Source: an uncultured delta proteobacterium (GTDB lineage Bacteria; Desulfobacterota; Desulfobulbia; Desulfobulbales; Desulfocapsaceae). From it: DNA of 64,000 nt. The DNA lies in contig CAIQWD010000056.1 in assembly GCA_903875445.1 (NCBI GenBank), positions 50,003-114,002 of the forward strand, in the 5' to 3' direction. Within the stretch, counting starts at the first letter, position 1. Every line of letters begins with the position of its first letter. The notes below the pieces were generated by a model, which saw only the letters and a program-made list of their open reading frames with translations, was not told where the DNA came from and ran no database searches. Position numbers and translations under genes: made by a program. Shown here piece after piece: positions 1 through 11,393 of the stretch.

Positions 1-974
1 ACCATCGCCCTCTCTACGATTGGGTATTAGATATCCTCAAAACCCCATGCCACCCGCGCCAGATCGAATTCGCCCGACTGAACCTGACATATACGGTCAT
101 GAGCAAGCGCAAGCTTTTGAAGATGGTGGTGGGGAAATTTGTCGATGGCTGGGACGATCCACGGATGCTGACCATTTCCGGCTTGCGTCGCCGCGGCTAT
201 ACCCCGGCCTCACTCCGCAATTTTTGCAAGACGATCGGTATCGGCAAAAGTGAAAGCCGTATCGACATGGGAGTTCTGGAAAATGAGATCCGCAATGATC
301 TTAACGTCAGCGCGCCGCGCAGAATGTGTGTTCTCGACCCGGTCAAGGTAATAATCGACAATTACCCCGCCGGTCAAGTCGAGGAAATGGTGGCAATGAA
401 TCATCCCCAAGCCCCGGAGATGGGCGAACGTAAGGTGCCTTTCAGCCGCGAACTGTATATTGAACGTGACGATTTCATGGAAGACCCGCCGAAAAAATAT
501 CACCGCCTCGGACCGGGCCGTGAAGTGCGGTTGCGTTTTGCCTATCTGGTTCGCTATGTATCCCATGTGAAAGACGCAAGCAGCGGAAAAATCACTGAAA
601 TCCACTGTACCTACGACCCGGAAACTCGGGGTGGTTCCGCCCCGGATGGCCGCAAAGTAAAGGGAACAATACACTGGGTATCGGCAAGCGAAGGGACACC
701 GGTAACCGTCCGCCTCTTCGACCGACTCTTTTTGGTTGAAGATCCCGAAGCCGACAAAGACATTGATTTTCTCGATCAAATGAACCCGCACTCCAAGGTC
801 GTGGTCAGCAATGCTATTGCCGAACCGAGCCTCATGGAACTGCAGCCCGGTGACAAAATTCAGTTCGAGCGCCTTGGGTATTTTTGCGCCGATCATGTCG
901 AGTCGCAACTTGGGCGACCGATATTTAATAGAACAGTGACCCTCAAAGACTCTTGGGAGGCTGTACGAAAATAA
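1..974 (+). CDS. glnS: Glutaminyl-tRNA synthetase, C-terminal part (5' truncated by window edge)
   Basis: Frame is open from base 3: HRPLYDWVLDILKTPCHPRQIEFARLNLTYTVMSKRKL..., including the class I VMSKRK signature; C-terminal anticodon-binding beta-barrels follow. Confidence 0.93.
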   Translation, partial: HRPLYDWVLDILKTPCHPRQIEFARLNLTYTVMSKRKLLKMVVGKFVDGWDDPRMLTISGLRRRGYTPASLRNFCKTIGIGKSESRIDMGVLENEIRNDLNVSAPRRMCVLDPVKVIIDNYPAGQVEEMVAMNHPQAPEMGERKVPFSRELYIERDDFMEDPPKKYHRLGPGREVRLRFAYLVRYVSHVKDASSGKITEIHCTYDPETRGGSAPDGRKVKGTIHWVSASEGTPVTVRLFDRLFLVEDPEADKDIDFLDQMNPHSKVVVSNAIAEPSLMELQPGDKIQFERLGYFCADHVESQLGRPIFNRTVTLKDSWEAVRK

Positions 975-1156
975 CACCGAGGTGAGAGGGCCATAACCGG
1001 CACAAGTACATGAATTTTAATTACATTACGGTGGAGGTGGAAGCCTCTATTTAAAAAGTTTGTTAGCTATCCCTAAAAATATTTCGGCCCATTGAAAAAC
1101 CTGTTGACTGAAGTTAATGTTTGGAGTACCTAAAGGATCACAACAGGGAGAATACC

Positions 1157-1468
1157 ATGCTGCGAAAAAGAGAAAAAAACATCGGTGGTTGTTTTACCGA
1201 TACAGTGAAACGATGTTTTACTAGAAATCACTGCAGCGATTTGGTCTCTCCACTGTCTAATAGAGGTACAACCGGGCGTATAAAAATCTGCAAGGTCACA
1301 GGTGACCGGAGGGTATGCAGTCGCATTGCGGCAATGGGAGTGTATCCCGGGGTTGAAGCCGATATCATCTGTTCCGGCAAAGGCCACAGCTGTGTATTAA
1401 AGGTAAACGGTGGCACAGTCAGCCTCGACGCTGACGTCTCCGAGAATATCTTAGTTACCAGCCTGTAG
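1157..1468 (+). CDS. feoA: FeoA-domain protein (ORF track starts at 1121; internal ATG at 1157 preferred)
   Basis: GRIKICKVTGDRRVCSRIAAMGVYPGVEADIIC...VSLDADVSENILV is FeoA/SH3-like. Confidence 0.8.
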   Translation: MLRKREKNIGGCFTDTVKRCFTRNHCSDLVSPLSNRGTTGRIKICKVTGDRRVCSRIAAMGVYPGVEADIICSGKGHSCVLKVNGGTVSLDADVSENILVTSL

Positions 1469-1479
1469 GAGAAATCTTT

Positions 1480-1507
1480 AAGTCCGATTGTTCGGGCTTA
1501 TTTTTTT
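1480..1507 (+). terminator. Rho-independent terminator after first feoA
   Basis: aagtccga-ttgt-tcgggctt followed by attttttt. Confidence 0.7.
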
Positions 1508-1553
1508 GCCCATCAAGTTAGGGGCATCTAACTAACCGTGTGGGGTCAAGACT

Positions 1554-1724
1554 ATGGTGGAGAACTTATTGATTTGGACGATTATTGGAATAAGCGCCTT
1601 TTTTACCGGTCGTAGTTTTTACCGACAATGGCGAGCAGCACTCGATAAAAAAGCGCAAATTTCCTGCGGGCAAGGTTGTTGTTCCTGCGGTGCAGCTTCA
1701 AGTTGCTCGACCAAGAGCCAATAA
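1554..1724 (+). CDS. FeoB-associated Cys-rich membrane protein (56 aa, missing from the ORF track)
   Basis: MVENLLIWTIIGISAFFTGRSFYRQWRAALDKKAQISCGQGCCSCGAASSCSTKSQ: one TM helix plus Cys-rich tail. Confidence 0.8.
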   Translation: MVENLLIWTIIGISAFFTGRSFYRQWRAALDKKAQISCGQGCCSCGAASSCSTKSQ

Positions 1725-1755
1725 AAGAGCAAAGGGATTTCTGCAAGGATAGATA

Positions 1756-1989
1756 ATGGACACTATTTGCTTACGACAAATGCACAAAAACCAGCACGGC
1801 ATTATCACGGCAATCAGTGTTGCCGGTGAACTGGGAAGGCGCTTACGCGAGATGGGGCTTGTCCCGGGCACCCGCATAAAGGTTTGCGGTCGCGCCCCGC
1901 TACGTGACCCGGTAGCAATCCGCATTCTCGATAGTACGATCACTCTGCGCAACAATGAGGCTGACCACATTCTCGTCGAGATTGAATAA
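1756..1989 (+). CDS. feoA: FeoA ferrous iron transport protein
   Basis: LGRRLREMGLVPGTRIKVCGRAPLRDPVAIRILDSTITLRNNEADHILVEIE; directly upstream of feoB. Confidence 0.9.
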   Translation: MDTICLRQMHKNQHGIITAISVAGELGRRLREMGLVPGTRIKVCGRAPLRDPVAIRILDSTITLRNNEADHILVEIE

Positions 1990-2047
1990 TTTTCCAGCCA
2001 GTCCTGCTCACATCATCATTTCAAAATCATCAGCAATTTAAAGACCC

Positions 2048-4255
2048 ATGCAACTGAAAATGGCCCTGGCGGGCAACCCGAACGCAGGCAAGACGACCCT
2101 CTTCAATCAATTGACGGGAGCCAGACAGCATGTCGGCAATTATCCTGGGATAACCGTAGATCACAAGGAAGGTCACCTGCAGTATCAAGGGCAAACAATC
2201 ACCATCACCGATCTGCCGGGAACCTACTCGATGACCGCCTATTCGGCGGAAGAACTGGTGGCACGCGATTATCTGGTTTACAACCGCCCCCAGGTGGTAA
2301 TCAATATTGTCGATGCCTCAAACCTTGAGCGCAACCTCTATCTCACTTGTCAACTCCTCGAACTTGGTGCACCTCTGGTTGTGGCTCTCAATATGATCGA
2401 TGTTGCCGAGGCGCGGGGCATTGAAATTAATGCGGCTGTTCTCGCACAACATCTCCAAGTTCCGGTCGTACCGATAATCGCCCGCTCCGGATTTGGCAAA
2501 GACGCCCTCCTGAGTGCCGCCTTACAGGTAGCCTCGACAAATCAGCAATGGAATCCCTTAAGTATTTCCTACGGAGATGATCTTGATACCACTCTTTCCG
2601 AGTTAATCAAGATCATTACCGCCGCAGACCTGATGACCGAAACCTACCATGCCAGATATACGGCCATCAAATATTTAGAAAATGATGATCAGATTCAGGC
2701 CAAAGGTCGGGAGATCTCCCCACAAACCGCGCACCTACTTGAGCAACTTGTTGAAAAGACGGCAGATCATAGCCGACTGACCCTCGATGTTTATCCCGAA
2801 GCAATTATCGCCGATCACCGCTACGGCTATATCAAATCCCTCCTCCGACAGGGAGTGATCACCCGAAAATTCGACGCCGACCGTCTCTACACCTCGGACA
2901 AGATTGACAAAGTGCTGACCAATCGGTTGCTCGGACCGGTGCTGATGCTCGCCATCCTCTTCGCCCTCTACCAGTTCACTTTCAGCTGGAGCGAAATACC
3001 TGGCACCTGGCTGAAAAATGCATTCACTTGGCTGAGCGGTTTGGTTGAAACAACATTGCCGAACGGCACCCTCAAATCCTTGATCATCTCCGGAATAATC
3101 AACGGAGTCGGTGGAGTTATCGGCTTTGTACCGCTGATTATGTTCATGTTTTTCGGCATTGCCATTCTTGAGGACTCCGGCTACCTTGCCCGAGTCGCCT
3201 TCATGATGGACAGAATCTTCAGGATCTTCGGCCTGCATGGCTCCTCGGTGATGCCCTTTATCGTCTCCGGCGGTATTGCCGGCGGCTGCGCGGTTCCGGG
3301 AGTTATGGCCACAAGAACCCTCCGTTCGCCGAAGGAACGGATGGCAACTTTGCTTACCGTTCCCTTCATGAATTGCGGCGCCAAGCTTCCGGTCCTCGCT
3401 CTCCTGATAGGCACTTTCTTCGGTGAAAACAAAGCCAGATACATGTTTTTTTTCACAATGCTTGCATGGATTGTGGCTATGCTTGCCGCCAAACTCCTGC
3501 GCTCGACGGTGCTCAGGGGGGCTCCAACGCCCTTCGTCATGGAACTCCCCCCCTACCGCTTCCCAACTATTCGCGGCCTTTGCATCCATACCTGGGAGCG
3601 TACCTATCAATATGTTAAGAAAGCCGGAACTGTCATTCTCGGCATTTCCATCCTGCTCTGGGCGATGATGACCTTTCCCGGCCTGTCCGAGGAGGTTTCA
3701 ACCTCCTTTGCCATGAAACGTCAGGAAGTTATGGCTGCCGCTGCCCCGGATACCCGCGCCGAACTGCAGATAAAGAAGGAACCATTATCGGAACAGGCCC
3801 AAGCTCTGAACAAAGCCATAACCCTGATAGGCAACGAAGAAGCCGAGATGGCCCTGCGCCATTCGATAGCGGGAAAGATCGGCATCAGCCTGGAATCGGT
3901 CTCGCGGCTGGCAGGATTTGACTGGCGGACGGATATTGCCCTCATCGGCGGTTTTGCCGCCAAGGAGGTTATAGTTTCTACCCTCGGGACGGCATATTCG
4001 ATGGGGAAAGTCGATTCGAAGGATGCTCAATCCCTCAGCGACCGCCTGAAGGAAGATAGCAATTGGAACAAGGTGACTGCCGTTGCAGCCTTGGTCTTTA
4101 TCATGTTTTACTCGCCCTGTTTCATCACCTTGGTATGCATTGCCAAAGAGGCATCGTGGAAATGGGCGGCTTTTTCGATGGCCTTCAATACCATTCTTGC
4201 CTATCTCATGGCAGTTGCCGTTTTTCAGATCGGGACCTTTTTTAGCCTTGGATGA
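2048..4255 (+). CDS. feoB: Ferrous iron transporter FeoB
   Basis: N-terminal G domain ALAGNPNAGKTTLFNQLTGARQHVGNYPGITVDHKEG and C-terminal gate domains. Confidence 0.97.
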   Translation: MQLKMALAGNPNAGKTTLFNQLTGARQHVGNYPGITVDHKEGHLQYQGQTITITDLPGTYSMTAYSAEELVARDYLVYNRPQVVINIVDASNLERNLYLTCQLLELGAPLVVALNMIDVAEARGIEINAAVLAQHLQVPVVPIIARSGFGKDALLSAALQVASTNQQWNPLSISYGDDLDTTLSELIKIITAADLMTETYHARYTAIKYLENDDQIQAKGREISPQTAHLLEQLVEKTADHSRLTLDVYPEAIIADHRYGYIKSLLRQGVITRKFDADRLYTSDKIDKVLTNRLLGPVLMLAILFALYQFTFSWSEIPGTWLKNAFTWLSGLVETTLPNGTLKSLIISGIINGVGGVIGFVPLIMFMFFGIAILEDSGYLARVAFMMDRIFRIFGLHGSSVMPFIVSGGIAGGCAVPGVMATRTLRSPKERMATLLTVPFMNCGAKLPVLALLIGTFFGENKARYMFFFTMLAWIVAMLAAKLLRSTVLRGAPTPFVMELPPYRFPTIRGLCIHTWERTYQYVKKAGTVILGISILLWAMMTFPGLSEEVSTSFAMKRQEVMAAAAPDTRAELQIKKEPLSEQAQALNKAITLIGNEEAEMALRHSIAGKIGISLESVSRLAGFDWRTDIALIGGFAAKEVIVSTLGTAYSMGKVDSKDAQSLSDRLKEDSNWNKVTAVAALVFIMFYSPCFITLVCIAKEASWKWAAFSMAFNTILAYLMAVAVFQIGTFFSLG

Positions 4256-4279
4256 GGAGCGTTTTTCGGGCAATTGTCC

Positions 4280-4744
4280 CTACTCGATACGAATTGAACC
4301 AATATCATCCTTTGCCGGTGGTTTTTTCTCCTCCTCCTCTTCATCAACGACAATTTCATATTCATCAATCGGCACCACTGCTGACTCTACCTTTCCGGCT
4401 TTTTTCCCACTCTTTCCGGGATCGGGCTCCAGGGTAAAATCGTCCTTTTTCGGTTGAAGTGGTACATATTGCCGCTCCGCCTCTTCTTCCGCAAAATAGG
4501 TTGTTTGCCTGCCAACTTCGAGCGGTTGTTTAAAGACGGCAATCAGGCCATCCTGGGTCTCGAGTATCGAAACCAGCTCCCATCCCGCCTTGCCATACTC
4601 GTTAAGCGATAACTCAACCTCCGATTCATCAAGAAAAGAACCACCCAGCAACCCCTCTTTTTTCAACTCGTAGTGTACTGTTTTATAACTCCAACGCATA
4701 GTTACATCCTGTTTATTGTGCTTTTCCGGGCATCTTGTCGACAC
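4280..4744 (-). CDS. DUF4177-like small protein with acidic tail
   Basis: MRWSYKTVHYELKKEG...LNEYGKAGWELVSILETQDGLIAVFKQP; the real start may be the internal Met of MRWSYK. Confidence 0.6.
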   Translation of the reverse strand: MSTRCPEKHNKQDVTMRWSYKTVHYELKKEGLLGGSFLDESEVELSLNEYGKAGWELVSILETQDGLIAVFKQPLEVGRQTTYFAEEEAERQYVPLQPKKDDFTLEPDPGKSGKKAGKVESAVVPIDEYEIVVDEEEEEKKPPAKDDIGSIRIE

Positions 4745-4749
4745 AGCCC

Positions 4750-6555
4750 CTATTTTTTTTGCGTAAATTTGTCATTCTCGAAAACACCTTCAAATATCCG
4801 TCCATCCGCGCGCATCAGGCGCCCCTGTCCCTCACGACGACCGAGCTTGAAGGCACCCTCATACCGACTGCCATCGGCGGAGGTCAAAACTCCCCTGCCA
4901 TGCGGCAGGTCATTGCTGAAATCGCCTTTATAAATGCTGCCATCGGAGTAGACAAGCTCCCCCTCACCACTGAAACTCCCATTTACATATTCACCTTTAT
5001 AGTGACTGCCATCGGCAAAATCATATTCCCCGTTTCCTGAATAAAGATCATTTCTAAATTCACCAACATAGCGAGTACCATCAGGGTAGGTGAAAACCCC
5101 GTTTCCATGTTTTTTGCCTTTGATAAAATCTCCGGTATATTCACGACCGTCGCTGTACCGATACGTCCCATAGCCATGAATTTGGCCATTCGCCATCTCA
5201 CCGTCGTAGCGATCACCACCGGCAAAGTCGAGCCTACCCGGTCCATGCATCAACCCTTTCAAAAACTGGCCGCGATACTCCCGCCCATCCGGAAAGAGCA
5301 CCTGCCCGGTTCCCTCCAAAAGAGGTCCTCCTTCGCCGGTATAAACAAGTCCATCTTTGACAAAATAGCCTTTGTCAGCCTTAGCTACAGGAGCCGAGAC
5401 GGTTGCAACTTCGACAATTTTTTCCGGTTGAATATTCTGGATGGGCGCTGCTGGCGTCGGTGGTGCCGATATTTTCTCGACACTCTCCTTGGCGACTACA
5501 GGGAATTTCTCTTCCTTCACAACCGGTGCTTCTTTCTTGGCCGATGCGTCGTTCGGCACCTGGGGCTGGCCATCGATAAATTTACCGGAAAAACTTTTCC
5601 CGTCACTGTAGACTATGGTTCCTTCGCCATGCATTTTATTGTCGAGGAATTCGCCTTTATAGAGCGATCCATCGGCAGAGCGCAGTTCACCGCGACCGTT
5701 CCTCATACCGACCAAAAACTTCCCGCGGTAAACCGTACCATCTGGATATTCCTGTGTGCCCTCGCCGTGGAAAAGACCTTCACGAAAATCACCCTCATAC
5801 CGCGATCCATCGCTATATTGCAGGGTACCGCGCCCATGACTTGCTCCCTCCTTGAATTCGCCTTTGTAAAGGCGGCCATCGCGATATTTTAGGGTACCCT
5901 CGCCTTGGTATTTATCATCAACAAACTTGCCTTCATAACGCTCCCCGCCAGGAGTCTCGAAGACACCCTGGCCCTGGCGATTCATCCCTTTCATCTCACC
6001 GACATAGCTTGAGCCATCGAGGTATTTTCTCGTCCCCTTGCCATCGGGTTGCCCGTCGTGAAACACCCCTTCAAACCAGGTGCCATCGGCATAGATCAGT
6101 TTCCCCTGACCATCAATAATATCATTGCGAAAATCCCCTTGGTATTCGCGCCCATCGGCAAAAAAGAGAATTCCCCTGCCCTGAAACCGTCCGAAGCTGA
6201 AATCCCCCATATACTGGGAACCGTCAGGACGAACCAGTGTTCCTTCCCCATGGATGACATTATCAAGAAACTGCCCCTGGTACCTTCGCCCATCCGGGCT
6301 TTTCAGCCGCCCCTGGCCATGGAACTTACCGTCATGAAACTCGCCGATATATTGGCTTCCTTCCGGTAAAACAAGAGTCCCGGTACCGTTGGCAAGGCCG
6401 TTTTTAAACTCCCCTTCGTAACGTCGACCATTGGCAGCAACGAACACACCTTTACCGTTACTACAGTCGCCTTGCACACATTCACCGAGACTTTGCGTCG
6501 GTATCAGGCATACTGCCAGTAAAAATAGCAATCCCTGTAAACCCGTTTTCTTCAT
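4750..6555 (-). CDS. Secreted MORN-repeat protein (start corrected to MKKTGLQGLLFLLAVCLIPTQSLG)
   Basis: About 21 repeats of the form DGSxYxGxFxxGxxHGxGxL in two blocks; N-terminal signal peptide. The upstream extension to 6708 would overlap avtA. Confidence 0.9.
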   Translation of the reverse strand: MKKTGLQGLLFLLAVCLIPTQSLGECVQGDCSNGKGVFVAANGRRYEGEFKNGLANGTGTLVLPEGSQYIGEFHDGKFHGQGRLKSPDGRRYQGQFLDNVIHGEGTLVRPDGSQYMGDFSFGRFQGRGILFFADGREYQGDFRNDIIDGQGKLIYADGTWFEGVFHDGQPDGKGTRKYLDGSSYVGEMKGMNRQGQGVFETPGGERYEGKFVDDKYQGEGTLKYRDGRLYKGEFKEGASHGRGTLQYSDGSRYEGDFREGLFHGEGTQEYPDGTVYRGKFLVGMRNGRGELRSADGSLYKGEFLDNKMHGEGTIVYSDGKSFSGKFIDGQPQVPNDASAKKEAPVVKEEKFPVVAKESVEKISAPPTPAAPIQNIQPEKIVEVATVSAPVAKADKGYFVKDGLVYTGEGGPLLEGTGQVLFPDGREYRGQFLKGLMHGPGRLDFAGGDRYDGEMANGQIHGYGTYRYSDGREYTGDFIKGKKHGNGVFTYPDGTRYVGEFRNDLYSGNGEYDFADGSHYKGEYVNGSFSGEGELVYSDGSIYKGDFSNDLPHGRGVLTSADGSRYEGAFKLGRREGQGRLMRADGRIFEGVFENDKFTQKK

Positions 6556-6604
6556 CAATGGCTCTCTCCATCTCTTATGCCGTTCCGGCATTCCTACTGC
6601 CATG

Positions 6605-7897
6605 TTATTTCTTGACAACGGCCTGCTCTTTGTTTCCACCATGTTCCGCATATGTCCGCCGCACCACTTCGGCAATAATCGCAAGCCCACGCTGTATATC
6701 GTCATCACTCTGCGAATACGTCACTCTGATACACTCATCCTTATGCTGCCACTCTTCACCAAGACCCGGGAAAAAATAATGGCCGGAAACCACCAAAACC
6801 CCATTTTCTTTCAATTGCCGATACAATTCCAGGCTGGTTATGGGCAGACCTTCGAACCAGAGCCACAAAAACATGGCTCCCTCCGGTTTATGAATGCGAC
6901 AGGGGATGCCGATAAATTTTTCACGAACCACGGCGACCGCCTTCTCCATCTTTTTCCGGTAAAAGGGTTGAATAAGTTCCCTGCTAAGAGACGTTAGCTC
7001 CTGCTTTATAACCAAATTACGGGCAAGAACCGCAGCAAAGCTGGTCGGGGTAAGCGAGATAATGGCATTCATGGCCGTAAGTGCCTCGACGATTTCCTTC
7101 TTCGCCACGACAATGCCTGTTCGCAAGGACGGCAAGCCCAATTTGGAAAGGGAAAAACAGAGGATGAGGTTATCGTTCCAGATCGGTTCCGCTCCTACGT
7201 ACACCATGCCCGGGAAGGGCAGCCCGTAGGCGCTGTCGACAATGAGGGGGATTTTCCGTTTGGCCGTCAAGTCGACAAGCCGAGCCAACTCCGCATCGGT
7301 TACCACATTGCCGGTCGGGTTGGTCGGGCGGGAAATGCAGACGGCACCGATGTCATCACCAATCTCTAATTTATTGAAATCAATATGATATTTAAAAAAA
7401 CCTCCGTCCAGGAGTTCAATCTCCGGTCTGGTCGATACAAACATATCATCGACCAGACCAAGATCGGCATAGCCGATATATTCAGGTGCCATGGGCAGGC
7501 AGATTTTCTTTTTCCGCCCATCGGCAAGAATCCCGGCAAACAGATTAAACAACATAAAAAAAGCGGTTTGACTGCCGTTGGTGAGACAGATGTTTTCCGG
7601 GCCGATATCCCAGCCCTGTTCTTTTTTCAGGAGAGCCGCCACGCCTTCGATAAAGGCCTTTTCCCCCTGAGGTGGCGCATAGCCACTGATGAGTTGCTGA
7701 AAACTCTGTCTATCCTCGCCGATCGCCAGGAACTCTCGGCGTATTATTTCCTGAAATTCAGGGACCTGTCCGGGATTGCCGCCGCCCATCATGATAAGAG
7801 GCTTGCTGCCGGGCGCAGTGGCCTTGCCGAGATCATCCATCAAGGAAAGGATCCCTGCCTTGCCGGTCATTTTCCTGCCGAATTGAGTGAATTCCAT
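6605..7897 (-). CDS. avtA: Valine--pyruvate aminotransferase
   Basis: PLP fold-type I aminotransferase: MGGGNPGQVPEF, ISRPTNPTGNVVT, SLSKLGLPSLRTG. Confidence 0.9.
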   Translation of the reverse strand: MEFTQFGRKMTGKAGILSLMDDLGKATAPGSKPLIMMGGGNPGQVPEFQEIIRREFLAIGEDRQSFQQLISGYAPPQGEKAFIEGVAALLKKEQGWDIGPENICLTNGSQTAFFMLFNLFAGILADGRKKKICLPMAPEYIGYADLGLVDDMFVSTRPEIELLDGGFFKYHIDFNKLEIGDDIGAVCISRPTNPTGNVVTDAELARLVDLTAKRKIPLIVDSAYGLPFPGMVYVGAEPIWNDNLILCFSLSKLGLPSLRTGIVVAKKEIVEALTAMNAIISLTPTSFAAVLARNLVIKQELTSLSRELIQPFYRKKMEKAVAVVREKFIGIPCRIHKPEGAMFLWLWFEGLPITSLELYRQLKENGVLVVSGHYFFPGLGEEWQHKDECIRVTYSQSDDDIQRGLAIIAEVVRRTYAEHGGNKEQAVVKK

Positions 7898-7948
7898 GCT
7901 CTTGTTATTAAAAGATTTTCTTTGTTTTTAATGTCTTTGCGCCTTGGC

Positions 7949-8929
7949 CTATTCGTCTGCCGCCAGAAGATGCAGCCCCCTTACCAACAAATAGGTGACG
8001 ATGAGGGAGAAGACAATCCTTCCCCACAGAATCCCCCCGAATTTTCCGCCTATCGCCGCCATGATGAGGGTGTCCTCCACCAATCCATGACAGAGCCCCA
8101 TCAGCGCCATGGAGTTAAAAACCTCTTCCTTGGCCAGTTTGCCGGTACTGGTCTCCCGGATAATCAATGCCCCACCATAACCGATCCCCATAATCATACC
8201 GACAACAGTGATTGGCGCAGCACGGTGGCTCATACCGAAAAACGGCAGCACGGGAGCCAAGATTTTCTCCAGCAGCCGAAGAAAACCGATGGCCCGAAAG
8301 AGCCGCATGCAAACGACGATAAGGAAGATGACAACAACGATCATTCCCTGGTTCTGTCCCTGATCGAGTCCCCATTGCAGGAGGTCGCCGGACTTGGCAG
8401 TAGCCTTAAATAAGAGCACCGCCGGCTGCTGCCAAAGAGCAAAGGCCAGACAGATGCGATTCAGCAAAAAGCCATAGATAACCGCACCGAGCAGACGGAT
8501 AAGGGCTATCGGTAGAAGCGCTGCCCCAGCCCGTTTGCTGACGCTCAACTCAACAGGTAAGGAGTGGGCAATAAGCATAGCCGAGCAGAGCACGGTCACC
8601 TGAGCGCTGGTAAGCGCAAGCCCCGGCAGCAGGGCGGCAAAGACCGCAATGCCGCCATACATATTGGTCAGCAGGGCGGTTGCCCAGACCAGGCCAAGAG
8701 CACCCGGCAGCCCGAGAACCGCCATCACCGGCTCCAAAACGATGCTCAAGGAGGAAATAAGGCCAAGCTCTTCAAGGATCTTCGTGGCGATGGCGACCGG
8801 AATGGTTATCCGGATGAGTTCCCAACTGGTCAACCACGTTTCGCGGCCAAGCGACTGCGCAAGCTCTTTCAGCTGGTTCCATCGGTTTTTGTAGCAATCG
8901 GTAATCATTAAATAAATATGCTCGATCAA
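7949..8929 (-). CDS. Nucleoside-recognition (Gate) domain membrane protein
   Basis: Hydrophobic, SpmA/B-like: ...GIGYGGALIIRETSTGKLAKEEVFNSMALMGLCHGLVEDTLIMAAIGG. Confidence 0.7.
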   Translation of the reverse strand: MIEHIYLMITDCYKNRWNQLKELAQSLGRETWLTSWELIRITIPVAIATKILEELGLISSLSIVLEPVMAVLGLPGALGLVWATALLTNMYGGIAVFAALLPGLALTSAQVTVLCSAMLIAHSLPVELSVSKRAGAALLPIALIRLLGAVIYGFLLNRICLAFALWQQPAVLLFKATAKSGDLLQWGLDQGQNQGMIVVVIFLIVVCMRLFRAIGFLRLLEKILAPVLPFFGMSHRAAPITVVGMIMGIGYGGALIIRETSTGKLAKEEVFNSMALMGLCHGLVEDTLIMAAIGGKFGGILWGRIVFSLIVTYLLVRGLHLLAADE

Positions 8930-8934
8930 CTGAG

Positions 8935-9156
8935 TTAGGCCACCCTCGAAGACCCGGAATCGTCATTTTGTCGCTTCTTAGCAGAAAACAACTGACAGTG
9001 CATGCCGGAAGATTCGTACACCACCAGCGCCGGACTGATTCGACTTTTAAATCCCAAAGCCCGGCAGCCGTAAGGTTTGGTCGGGTCGTGGGTGATGAAA
9101 TAATTCATGCATTTTATACAATTTGGTAGTGATTCCATCATCGTTACTAGATCCAC
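8935..9156 (-). CDS. Small conserved Cys-containing protein
   Basis: CIKCMNYFITHDPTKPYGCRALGFKSRISPALVVYESSGMHCQLF: conserved CxxC...GC...C pattern. Confidence 0.6.
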   Translation of the reverse strand: MDLVTMMESLPNCIKCMNYFITHDPTKPYGCRALGFKSRISPALVVYESSGMHCQLFSAKKRQNDDSGSSRVA

Positions 9157-9182
9157 AGCTTCTCGCCTTGTATCACATCCAC

Positions 9183-9689
9183 CTACTTGGGCAGACCGCC
9201 ATGATCTTTGGGGAACCAGAAGAACATGAGTTTGCCGCCCCCTGCCGCCTCGGAGAATCTCTCTGTATCCGAATAATCCAGAGCAACGATACCACAGGTC
9301 GGCACATTGCCGAGAACACGACCGGAAAGATGCCCGGCAAGTTCGCTAATGGTATTGTTATGCCCCACCAGGAAAAGCACATCGACCTGTTCAAGAAGAG
9401 TGGCAATTAAACGACAATAGTAAGTGAACGAGCCCAGGTAGAGGTTCTTATCGTATTGAATAGCATCCTCGTCAAAACCGGTCCCCTCTGCCATCAATCG
9501 GGCGGTTTTCTTTGTTCTGACGGCAGGACTTGCGACAATCAATTCGGGCCGAATTCCGGCGGCAGCAAGCCTTTTAGCCATTGCCACGCCATCATTTTTG
9601 CCGCGATGGTTGAGTGGCCGGTGAAAATCATCGAGACCCGGTTCGGACCAACTAGATTTGCCATGACGAATCAAATACAACCGCTTCAT
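9183..9689 (-). CDS. sixA: SixA-type phosphohistidine phosphatase
   Basis: MKRLYLIRHGKSSW RHG motif; VLFLVGHNNTISELAGHL. Confidence 0.88.
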   Translation of the reverse strand: MKRLYLIRHGKSSWSEPGLDDFHRPLNHRGKNDGVAMAKRLAAAGIRPELIVASPAVRTKKTARLMAEGTGFDEDAIQYDKNLYLGSFTYYCRLIATLLEQVDVLFLVGHNNTISELAGHLSGRVLGNVPTCGIVALDYSDTERFSEAAGGGKLMFFWFPKDHGGLPK

Positions 9690-9935
9690 TGCCGCTCCCC
9701 TCTATCACTGTCTTGCTCCCAAAGGCCATATTTTTCCTGGGTGTGGTTCCAGGCAAACTGCGCCACCGGCAAGAGAGTTTTACCTGTTTTTATCATATTA
9801 CCGATATATGTCACCATTTTCTTGCACCGATCGGAAAAGAGCGCACCGATCAGAAGAATCTCGACAAATAACTGTACACAGCACCAACAGCCCGGCCAGC
9901 TGGGGATAAGAAAAAAACGCTTACCGCACCTGCTC

Positions 9936-11360
<1,425 letters not shown>

Positions 11361-11393
11361 GCTGAAATCCTTGATGAAAGGGTTAGTCGGTGT

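Noticed and set aside
2735-3610. 291-aa minus-strand ORF
   Set aside because: Antisense to feoB membrane domain
5107-5892. 261-aa + strand ORF
   Set aside because: Antisense to the MORN repeats; repeat-derived open frame
4780-6480. Regular ~69-bp periodicity considered as a DNA repeat array or CRISPR
   Set aside because: Explained by 23-aa MORN protein repeats; no identical direct repeats with unique spacers
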